A model generated the notes under the pieces. The model was not told the DNA's origin, made no database searches, and was given only the letters and a program-made list of their open reading frames with translations. From Brachionus koreanus (Eukaryota; Rotifera; Eurotatoria; Ploima; Brachionidae): a stretch of DNA of 32,247 nucleotides. The DNA lies in the NCBI GenBank assembly GCA_016987375.1, contig PJRA01000263.1, positions 3,400,944-3,433,190 on the forward strand, in the 5' to 3' direction. Each line of letters begins with the position of its first letter. Position 1 is the first letter of the stretch. Positions 1 to 11,000 of the stretch are shown here, piece after piece. The position numbers and the translations under genes are program-made.

Positions 1-65
1 CTTATTAATTTTAGCATTAAATTTTTAAATCAAAATTTCAATCAAAATAAAAATGTAATTAATAC

Positions 66-232
66 TGACTTTTTTTTGAAAAAAAAATCAAGTCAAGTCA
101 AATGACTTTTTTTTTGAAGAAAAAAATTTAAAGTCAAGTCTTTTGAATTGACTTCCCAAAATTTTCAAGTCAAGTCACTGACTTTGAAAAGACTTTAAAA
201 TGACTTTTTTTATTGACTTTTGCAAAAGTCTG
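66..232. repeat. degenerate GACTT / AAGTC motif block
   Basis: About a dozen copies of AAGTCA or its complement TGACTT occur here, often doubled as AAGTCAAGTCA and spaced by A or T runs. The motif occurs on both strands, so this is not a simple tandem satellite. It lies just beyond the 3' end of the adjacent minus-strand LINE relic and could be its tail or the subterminal repeat of another element. Confidence 0.6.
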
Positions 233-283
233 ATAATAAAATTGAATTTACTCAAAATATCATAAAGAAAATTTTTTTTTTAA

Positions 284-1150
284 ATCTTAGGCTTTTTGGC
301 TGATAACAAATCGATTTAGCTTGTTTTTGAAACTATCTTTAGACTCAGCTTCAGTAACATCATTTGGTAGCTTGTTCCAGTTTTCAATGACTAGATTGCT
401 AAGAAAGTGCTCTCTATGCTTAATTCTCGTTAACTGCTTTACAAGTCAATGTTTTTGACCTCGTTTATTTCCAGCAGGACCTTCAATGGAAAGTTAATTC
501 ATTAACTTGTTCGGATTATGCCAATCTACACCACTAAACTATTGCTAATCTTGAAGTATCCGATTTAATCGCCTCTCTCTCTCTTCTAGCCTGTAGGGTT
601 GTAAGTCCCAATTTTGTAAACCTTTCTTCGTATGGGAGGCTACTTAAGCACTTGACTAATTTCGTTGCTCTCATTTGTACTTTTTCCAAAATTTTAATGT
701 CTTTTCTTGAATAGCGGCTATCGCATATTCCAGATAGGGTCTTACAAAGGCAAAATAGTGTCTCATCATACCGAAAAATTGCTAGTTTTTTACTAATGTT
801 CGGTTGGATAACTTGTTAAAGACTTAAGCCAAGTCCATAAAAATAATCACCGAGTTAAACCCTCGATTTTGAGCCTCTGTTATCGTGTCAATCGTCTCTA
901 GTAAGTTTGTTAAACACGATTTATTTGTCACGAATCTGTGTTGCTCTTTAGTTACCTTTTCTATCTGACCAAGTGGTCCATCATTGAGTCTCTAATGATT
1001 CGTTCCATAATCTTACATATTATCGACGTCAACGACACTGGCCTGGAGTTCTCAGCCTCAGTACGGCTGCCTTTTTTAAAAATTGGTGTCACATAGCCTT
1101 TTTTTCATTCACTTGATACTACACCGCTTATATACGAGACCAGAAATAAT
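284..1150 (-). mobile_element. CR1-like non-LTR retrotransposon (LINE) relic, reverse transcriptase fragments
   Basis: Translated on the minus strand with frameshifts and stops, it shows in order VTPIFKKGSR, ENSRPVSLTSIICKIMERII, EQHRFVTNKSCLTNLLETI with IFMDLA (relic of RT motif A), then FVRPYLEYA, KDIKILEKVQMRATKLVK and the C-terminal NLVIENWNKLPNDVTEAES. These are the standard blocks of CR1/L2-type LINE ORF2. The palm region with the catalytic YxDD motif is absent: only about 50 nt separate the motif A remnant (~825) from the later block (~775). The copy is internally deleted and dead. Confidence 0.85.
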
Positions 1151-1915
1151 TTTTCAAGACAAACAGCAAAAAAAAATTCTTCATTGAAATCCAAATAATA
1201 AAATCCCTCGATTAAAGCAAACCGTTTTTGTAAAAGCGAACTGAGTTTGATTGGTCATTTGGTAATTTTTGTTTTTTCTTTTGCACATTCTGATATTATA
1301 TGGACCAAATTTTATTAAAAGATTTTTAATTTTGTTTTTAAAAACCAGATAGCTGACATGATGTTAATTTTCAGTAAATTAGAATTTCAATTTTTTGAGT
1401 TTTTTATTCATAAAGGATAACAAATTGGACTTAAAAGACGTATATATTTCTTCATTAACCAGAACTTGGACTGGGATTATTTTAGTATTATTCATGGCGT
1501 GCCTAGACCGGACTTTAATAATTATTTTTCTTTTTGAAAAAAAAATTTATAAAAATAAATAATAAAATTATTTTTTAAATTTATTTGGATAATTAAATTT
1601 ATATTTTTTTAAATGTCTGGTTTTAAAGTCTCTCGAAATAATTTTAATTTGTCAAAGAGGTTATAATACTTAAATTTTCAAAAAAAAAATCCTAAAATTT
1701 CACCATTATGATTATAAATATGTTATAAAAAATTTGTAAAAATCTAGGAAAGCTATAAGTCTTTTATCAAAAATCTAGGCAATGATTAAAATAAAAACAA
1801 AAAAAAATCTAAACACTTTGTCATATGGTCATATGGAAAAAATATTTTACAAATATATAAAAAAAATATTCATATTGTTGGGCGGCGTCTAACTTATTCT
1901 GCAAAATCAATTAAA
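1151..1915. other. AT-rich 3' flank of furry, no gene seen
   Basis: Low-complexity A/T sequence between the LINE relic and the furry stop codon. It must contain the furry 3' UTR on the minus strand, but no poly(A) hexamer is convincingly placed. Its outer part (about 1150-1330) may be further decayed LINE sequence. Confidence 0.5.
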
Positions 1916-2082
1916 TCACTCTTCGTAGTCGTCATTGTCATTGTCGTTTAGAACACTTGATATGTTTTCTTTAAATTTTTTATCTATTTGATTAATTAAA
2001 TTTGTTATTTCAATTATTTCTTGAAGAATTGTCTGACTAATTTCGACAAAATCTGTTTCTGGCTCGATTATAGCAATCATAT
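1916..2082 (-). CDS. fry: furry coding exon 9, C-terminus (residues 3755-3809)
   Basis: Acceptor ATATAG (AG at 2084-2083) supplies two bases that complete the Asn codon begun in exon 8; intron 8 is 50 nt. Encodes an Ile/Glu-rich amphipathic helix (ISQTILEEIIEITNLINQ) and an acidic tail NDNDNDDYEE ending at TGA 1918-1916. The acidic ending, perfect phase match and tiny intron support it. No homologous C-terminal motif was recognised. Confidence 0.68.
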
Positions 2083-5000
2083 CTATATTTAAATATTAAA
2101 AATCAGATTTTAATTTTTTAATTTTATTTTACTTGAATTTTTTTCTCTTGCTTGTTCACAGGCCAAAATCAAAATCGAATCAAACTCAAGCTCACTATCC
2201 AAATGATTAGACTTGTTAAAGTCACTTGGCCAATTTTTTTGAGCTATTTTGAAATATTCAATGGCTTGTGTGTAATTTTCTTGTCTTAAAGAATCCAAAA
2301 TCCAGTAAACGATCATTTCTTTGCTATTGGGAAGAATTGTCTTGAACGGTTGTGACGTAGCAAATAGAGTTTTCTCGAGATCTACAGGAAACATTGGTGA
2401 CAGACAACCTTTTTGCTCCAGCTCATTTGAAGCTAATTTCAAACATCGTTTTAAATTTGACATTTCAACTGAAAGATCAGTCAACTATTTGTATATTAAA
2501 AATATAATTAAAATATTTATAAAATTTAAGTTTTTTTACAGTTGTATTTGATAAATTTCTGCTCAAATTGGGAAAAAGCTTTGAATAGCTTTGTATCAAT
2601 ATCATAAATTGTGAAATTAATTTGCAAAACTTTCTGCTTAATTCAATTTTTTTGAAGAACTTTAGTAGAGTAAAAATGAGCTTTGTTTCGCAAATTTTAA
2701 TTAAGCAAACCTTTTCAATTTTGCTGTTTATTTCTGATGATCCATGAAGACTTCTGTTAAAATTTTTTTCGGCTTTTTTAATTAAATCCAATGACTGAAA
2801 TAAAAAAAATTAATTTTTTTAATTTAATAATTTTTTCACAATTTTTTTGACTTTGTGAAATAGAATATGACAAAATTTTTAAAATATTTTTCTTTAACTT
2901 TTCTTTTAAAAGTCAAAAGCAATTTCTGTAAATGCAGCATGGTGAAAAATTCAAAGCTGCACTATTATAAACAATCTGATAAAACTCTGCCAATTTATCA
3001 TAATTTAAATGTGGACATTTTAATTTAAATTTAGTTTTATTTTGGATATAATGCATTTTGCAGAGACATTGCACATCATTAGCAAACTTTGAGTTTTGGT
3101 GAACTTAATTAGTGTTGTAATAGCAACATACTTAATGCATTTACAGAACTAATTAAAAGCCTTCAGAAAATAAAATTTATAAGCTTTTTAGCATTAATTT
3201 TTGTTCAAATTTTTTATTTTGTACCAAATTTCGGAAAACCTTTATTTTGTTATAATTTCTGATTAAAATATATAGTTTCTAGCTTCTTCGTGTTTTCGCT
3301 AGATAGGAGATTTTGAATGTACTTATTTTTAAAGTCCTAGGTTTTGGTGCATTCAGCAATGACCACTCATTCTATCATAAAATCATCTCCCTTTATGCAT
3401 GCACTACTCATGCTGTGCAGTTTTGATGATTTAATTTCGAAATGTTGCTAACTGAAAGCTGAAAGTTGATATTTAACACTACGTCAAAATTAGAAATTAT
3501 TTTTGATATATGATACGGATGTTAATGCTGCATCCAAACTAAAAATAAAAAAATAGCGCATGCATAAAACAGAAATGATTTAAAATGGAATGAGTGGTAA
3601 AGAAAATAGGACCATAAATAAAAAAATAAGCAATAAATAAAAATGCCATATAAAAAAATGAATGATCTCCTAGACAATAAATTTAAAACTTAAATAAAAT
3701 AATTAACAAACTAACAGAATAAAAAATAAATTTAAAAAGGAAGAAATTAAAATGCTATGCATGCATGTAGATATGATATTGATCATTTTTCAAAAATGAT
3801 CAAAAATTTTACTTTTGCACTTATTTCTTCAAATTTCAAACAAATTGATTCGATCAGAATAGTCGACCACCCAGTAGAGTCGCCTATAGATACACCAAAT
3901 GCCTTAGAAAGACAACTTCTTCAGACACTTCTGATTTGTCAATGATTCTAGTAATGAAGACTTACAAGACACACTAATAAGCAAAAAAATAATACAACGT
4001 AAATCATCCTTAGTAATGGTAGACCAAAAAAATTGACTGAATCTCCAAATGTCCAAATAACTGAATCAAAAAGAGAACTTTTTCAAAAATGCTATGTATG
4101 CAATGAAATTCACATTGTTCAAATGAGATGAAATAAAAAATAAAAATTAAATACTTTTTTTTATTTAGTTTTTTTAATTATATTTTCTTTAAATTAATTT
4201 CTTAATGTACAAAAATATATTTTTATTTAGTATTTAGTCTTTTTGATTATTGTTCAATAAAAATATCTTGTTTATTTCATTTATTATCTAAAATGTTTAA
4301 TCTTACACCAGAAATAAGTAGATGCAACATTTCATAAAAATTCACATTAAGTCTTAGTCATTTATTTAATTAGCAAAAAAAAAACTACTATAAAATTCAC
4401 CCAAAATAAAATAATCAATAAAAGAAATTTTTATAAAATTCAAAAAATATTTACATCTGTGACATCATTTTTAATATATACAAAAGTATCATAATTTTCG
4501 CCAATTTCCCATAGGATTCTCTTGTGATTGTCAATAAACGAGCTTGATATTAGGCTAGTTATTTTTAATGGAGATTTGGAAAATTTTTTATTTGGTGATG
4601 TTGACTTAAGCATTTCTTGTACTTGCATAAACCATTCTAGATCAAAAAAGGCCACCGGACAATCTAGTTTATATTTTAATAAATCAAGAATGATGACTAG
4701 ATGCTTTTCTAATTTTAGAAATAATTTTGTCTCAATAGTTAAATATTGAAAACACTCAGATAGCAAATTGTTCAATCTATTTTTGGCTTGTACAAATAAT
4801 TTTTTAAACAAAAAGAATGATTCAATTGGGTTAAAATTTTTCAATTGACCAGAGGAGTCCATACCCAACTCTAGCCTGTTAGAGCTACAACGCAATTTTG
4901 AGCTTTTAAGCATGTTTTGAATGTGCGACTTCCAAGCGCTTTCAACATCATCTTGATTTAAGTTGAGAATATTAATCCATTGAATGCTTGAATGATAAGT

Positions 5001-8000
5001 ATTTTTAACAATCGCTTCTAATTTGAGTTGTTCTTCAATGGAAATTTTTGACTCGGTTTTTTTATTCGGTTCATTATTCAAATTTTCCTCATTTTCAATC
5101 GTTGATCGGCTCAAGCTTCGACTTTTGCCTTCCAATAAATTAAGAGCGATTTCTCGATGAATGCTTTCAGGTAAAATTAAATTATTTGCACTAACTAATT
5201 TAGAGATCTGTGCTTTTGGTTTAAATGAGTTGGTTGGTGATCCTTTATTTGAATTATTTGTAACTGTTTCTTTATTAGCATTCGCTTTATTGGAAATAGA
5301 TCTAGATAGTTCTGAAGAATTGTCTTGGACTATATTTACTGCTAAATTTGACCTTTAAAAAAATTAAATATATTATTTTTATAAAAAAATTATTGTTAAA
5401 AATAAAAACAACAAAATTTTAAATTAAGCTCACAAGTGATGTTAGTAGTAGTTTAAAAATGTGATTTAACAACAAATAAAGCATCTGAGTAATTCAAGTA
5501 AGTATTAGGGATTCTTTTTTTCAACAAGACCAAGATTTAGTTTTAATTCAAATAAATCTTAGCTAATTTTAGATTTAAATTTGATGAAAAAACTGGGAGG
5601 GAGTTGAAAAAAACATAAAAAAAGTGAATCTAAAAAAATAAAACATAAACAAAAAAAACTATTTTTAATTTTGCTAAAGAGAGAATTGAAACATAAAATT
5701 TGAAATAATTTCTATTTTCAGTTACTAAAACATATACTATCTTTTATTTTTTTAAAACAGTGACTAAAACATTAATAATTTTTTTGAGTTAAGAATATAA
5801 TTTTTTATATTTAATTGTTTAGAATTGTCGAATGAGGAAAAAAATCGATTGGATTTATTAAAAACAAAAAATTTAGTAGTAAATCTAGTTCTAAAAAAGA
5901 AAAGCTGGTCCCTGGTATGAGAAAGACTGACTTGAACCCTTTTTTAAACAAATTTTAATATGTTTTTGTAACTCTTTTGTAAAATTTTAAAAAATATTGT
6001 AATTTTTTTTTATGTTTTATTCACTGGAATTAAAAATTGATTTATGTTTTTATTCACAGATTTTGAAAATAAAATTTTCTTTATGTGAAGTTCTCTTTTT
6101 ATATGTTTTATGAACATTTTTTATGTTTTATTCAACTTCATCCAAAAAACTGATTGCAAATTAATTAGATAGGATAAAGTGTTGTTTTGGAGTTGATAAA
6201 TTAAATATTCTGAGACATTCTTTTTTCGGTGATTTAAAAAAAAATTACAAACTTAATTTTAAAATATTTGTGTAATGAATAAACGAAATTGCAATTCAAT
6301 TTTATTCATTATATATAGTTTTCACTTCTCGGCTAACCTAATGAAAATAGCTTTCCCAAACTTTAGTCTAAAAATAAAATAAACAAGGATATTAGTAGGA
6401 ATTATTTAATTTTGAATGAGAATGAATTTTATTTATTTATTCAAAAAACAACTCATTGATGATGCGAAAGTAGTATCTTTGGGTAGCTTATTTATTGATT
6501 TTTTTCATTAAAATTCCCAGCTTTTAAATTTAATTTTTTTAACTTTTTGAGATGGTTCCAATAATTAACTTTTGATTCTGATTAAAAAACAAAAAAAAAA
6601 GCTTAACTTTGATTTTAGGTCTTGCGAAAAAATATATGATGTCTTATTAAATTTTCTTAGATCACACACAATATGAGAAAAATATAAAATACTTTCTATT
6701 TTGTGATAAATTGTTTTAATTATCAATAAATGTGATTAAAATAAATATAAATAAGATTTATCACTTTAGATTTTAGTTGTTCCAAAACGAAAATAAAAAT
6801 AATAAAAAAACAAAAATTATTTAAAAAGTAAAGAAAAGAAATAATAATAATCATAATTAAAAAAAAAGGAAAAAAAATTTAATTTAATTTTCTCTATAAA
6901 CAACATACCGTTTTTAACTTTCTTTTTATTTTTATTTATTATTTTATTTTTTCTAACTTTTATTTTGAATTTTTTTACATTTTTATTCCGAAGGAGCATT
7001 AGCTCGATACGATACAGATAAGCAAAAAAAAAAAAAAAATAAACCAGCCAAGCTTTCGGTTGACCTAGAAGAATATTTTTATTTAAATGAAGCATAAATT
7101 CGTTCAAATTTCTCAGAATATAGTTCTGCATTTATTTTTAACTTTCTGGAATAATTTCAAAGTGAATAACCCCTTTGAACTTAGACCAAACACTAACATC
7201 AAATTTAAATCGATATTGGCGAGCACTTAGCTCGAAGTTGCTATTACGCAGAGCATTCTGATCGAGAATGGCTGGTCTACCAGACCTTTTCTTCCTCTGA
7301 AGCCTCGTATCACCACAATTAAATTTTTTAAATCAATATTGAACCCTTCTCACTTTTCATCTTGCACTAGACATATTTCACGAGTTACTGGTGTTACTGT
7401 TAAAAATTATTTTAAATTTTTTGTCTTAGCAAATAATATATTTAAACTCCATGTACAAGCTATCTACATACTATTTACATCTACTTGATCAAATTAAACT
7501 GAATTCTCTTATCTTTATTTACACTTTATACACTACCTACACAGGCTACAGAACGATCGTTTTTCAAATTGAATTTAGATTAATAAAACACCTAAAACAT
7601 TGAACATTTCAATTTAATCCTGTATAGATTTTAAAGAATCTTCATAATGAATTTGTAGTGATTTATCAGAAATAATCGTACATTTTTCTCTAAAATGTTT
7701 TTTTGAATTTCAAAATTTAAATAAAAATTTTAATTCATCAATTTGTATATGCACAAGTTTTTGTTTAGTTTAGTAGATTAGTATAGTGTCCCAAATCATA
7801 AGTTGTAGTCATACGTATAAACCCTGAGTCCAAAATTTCTCAAGTTAGAAATTAATTAAGAAATCGACAAATTTGTTGACAATGTCTCAAATTATAAAAC
7901 AAATTTTTTTCAACAAGAAGTTAATTAGCTTAATTCTTTGGTAAATTCCAGAAATAAAACTAAAATTTTCTAAAATTTAAAATAAAATCTTTAATTTTGA

Positions 8001-11000
8001 CTAAAAATAAACTAATCTTTGAAATAAAATAACTTAAATTGACCACTCGTTTAAAGCTGGCTGCACAATTGTCCGCCATTCAACACTAATAAGCTTGTAT
8101 CAAATTTAACTTCTAAACCGATTCAATTCAAGAGCGTGTTCTTTTGATTGAACCATCTCTGTCCAAATTAAAATGAATAAATTTACCTATCTAAATTTAT
8201 ATTGTTTAGTGATTTTTCAAAAGTTAAATTTTCTATAAAATTCTTTTATTTGAAACATAGAATAGTGTTTACAAATTATTTTATCATCAAGCTGTGTGTG
8301 ATCATTTTCAAGCTTTGTATCACACTTACAAATTATTTTAATATTTTAAAAACTAAATTTTAACAAGTTAAAATAAAATTAAAAAAAAAAAAATTCATTC
8401 AGAAATTTTTTAGGGTTAAAAATAATTTTTGTTATAAATTTTTGACTCTAATTTTTTTTTCAAATTTTATATTTCTAAAAATTTTCGAAACAAAAAGCAA
8501 TGAAGCTAAGATGAAGCTGAATGAAAAACTACGGTACAGTTACATTTAAAAACATACTACTGTTTGGTGAGTAAATATTAATAAAGCAAATAAAACCAAA
8601 GATATAAATTGTGTAAAATAATAAACTGCACAAATCAAAAAAGCATTGCGTAAAACAAAACAAAAAAAAAAAAAAACAAAAAGTAAATAAACCTACAAAA
8701 AATCTCTAAAATTAAAAACAAAAAACTTAATTGAAAAATATTTTCTTTAAATCTAAAAGAGATTTTCGACTTGAATTTAAAAATTATTTAAACCTAATCA
8801 TAAAAAAATATTCATACACACAAACATACCTGCTTGATTGGGACAAAGAAGACTTGTCTTTTTTGAGCGCACCAGCAGCCAAATTTTCATTCGAAATTAT
8901 CCTAGTGACCGACCGAGCTCTCTCACCGGGCTTATCCTCTGAATTATTGCTCAGACCCAGGGTTTTTAAAGTGGACAATCCACTTGCAATGCCGATAGTG
9001 GCCGGAGCCTTTAATTTGGGCGCCATCGGCTTGTTTTTAGACTTGATCAACATAAATTCATTTTTAATGTCACTGGTTGACGAATACGACTTAGACAATG
9101 CGTCACTCGAAGAATTAACTGATATGGTATTCGAATTTTGTTCATCTATGCTCTGTTCTTTGACTGGCAGTATGGTGTGCCAAGGAAAATTCTGAAAACT
9201 TTCATAGTCACTTTTATTTTCATGCGAATCTTTGTGCTTCGTATTGTTGGCCATGTCACCAAAATTGGATTCCAATTCGTCCAAAAACGAAAAAGTATTA
9301 TTTATAAATAAGTTATCGTCTATTGTGTTCAAAATTTGCTGCGATACACCAGGTGTATTGTTGGTCAAAGAGAGTCCAATAGGCCGGCTCTTTGCTGAAT
9401 ATGTGCTAATGCCAGATGATACAACATTTACTATTGAGCTTGGCTTATTTACGGACAAACTATTGGCACGGTTGTGTGTACGCGTGAAAGCATTGTCGGG
9501 AATAATTGGCGCCACAGGCTTCTTTTTGCCAGCCTCTTCTTTTTTGGCCTCCTTGTCGGGCGAAAACACAAACGAAGTTTGATTGAACGAATTGTTCGAC
9601 GAGGTCTGATGGGCCGATGTGCTTGTCGATTTGGACTGATCCGAATAGCTGGCCGACGGTGACGCATCTTTCTTGCTTATTCGACTCGATGTGCTGTTTG
9701 TGGCCGATATGTTGCTATTGTTCAAAGTCGTATTCGTAATAACGTTCAAGTTTTCGTCGTTGTCTACCCGAAAATCGGAAACTTTGTGCGAATCGGATGA
9801 ATTCAACGAGTTTTCGAACAAAGCACTGGCACTTTTTTGCATGCTAGTCTTGAACGAATCCGAGCTGTTCTCATTGCTTTGCATATAAGAAGAAGACGCT
9901 TGATTTTTGCTCAGAGCTGTGTAAATGTACATTATTCGCTCTCTAGTTCGACTCTGACTCTCAATCGGATTGTCCCACACGTTCGCATTCAGACCATTTA
10001 GATACAAATTCAAAAAGTTAAATTGCTCGTTTGAATGAAAATTGATCAAGTTTAGAGGCGGTATTTGGGTCAATAGGTCTAAATTTGAGCTTGATTTGAA
10101 ATTTTTTTTCAACGCAGACTTGTTGTGCGCCGGCACTAGCCACGAAAAATCAAAATCAAAGTCAAGTGTGCGACCGGGCAGTTCTCTTTTGCCGAATAGC
10201 TGTCTGTTCGAAGAGGGAACGGCCGATTTGGTCTGAGAGCCATCGTTCAGATAAAATCTCGGCGAGTCTTTTTTCTCATTGTCGAGCAGAGTCGAAGACT
10301 TTCCAACAGTCAACTTGATCAAGTCGAGCACTTCGTGATGCAGCGGCGAATAGCTTAGTTTAGAGGCCGCACGCAGCAATTCCTCGTTTATGAACATCCA
10401 GGCGGACTTGTCGCCAAAATTGACAAAATTAAGCAACGAACTGAGACAAACGAGAACAGCCGATTGATATGCGCTCGAATTCGACTTTTCGAGTATTTCG
10501 ACCAACAAGACAATCCAGTTGAAGTAGAACTTTGACTTGGAGGCCGATCCGCCGCTCTGTTCACATTCGCACAAGTGAAAAAACTCGCTCATGTACGTAA
10601 TGACACATTTGGCCCATTGGTTCTTGTCTTTTCCGAACGATTTGCGCGAATACAATTCAATGACAAGATATAAATTTTTCAACTGTTCTATTTTGGTTTT
10701 TTGATAGCCAGGACCTTTGCTAACCGAGGCACTTGAGCCCGATTGTTTTTCGAGCTTGGCCGAGATATCGCGAATAATGTTCAAGTAGCTAGTGGCCGAT
10801 TGAATGCAAAACTCGCTCGGATTCTCATAGTGAAGTATCATGGTCGGCAATATGGACAACAAGTTCATGCTCAGACCCCACATGCCGTAGAAGCTGGCAC
10901 CGTACGGATCCACAAATATCAAGTGGGAACAGTACGGTATCAACAGTGAGAGCAAGCGTTGGCTTTTGTCGTTCAAATTCGAATTTGTGCAGCCTTTGAG

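Larger units (their letters stand above)
2795..4454 (-). other. furry intron 6 (1,660 nt)
   Basis: Bounded by donor GTAAAT and acceptor TTTCAG on the minus strand. It contains the inverted-repeat element at 3321-3631 and the plus-strand coding fossil at 3757-4130. The rest is plain AT-rich sequence. Confidence 0.65.

Noticed and set aside
1876..1891. TTGTTGGGCGGCGTCT just after the furry stop, similar to the start of the GGCC block at 18155
   Set aside because: Only about 12 bp resemble it and no following GGCC repeats are present, so chance is likely.
3113..3160. Shared GCATTTACAGAAC between 3137-3149 and 19169-19181
   Set aside because: The match is about 13 bp with unrelated flanks; not enough for a repeat family.
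4528..5358. Plus-strand open frames at 4528-4749 and 5161-5358
   Set aside because: They are antisense to furry exon 6, which fits in phase with the rest of the gene.
6817..7131. 104-codon minus-strand open frame
   Set aside because: It is Lys/Phe/Tyr-rich low-complexity sequence overlapping the mariner relic in another frame, not a gene.
8731..9195. Open frames of 60-154 codons on the plus strand across 8731-17400 and small minus-strand frames inside the same span
   Set aside because: They are antisense or shifted-frame shadows of furry exon 5, caused by its higher GC; none shows a recognisable domain.
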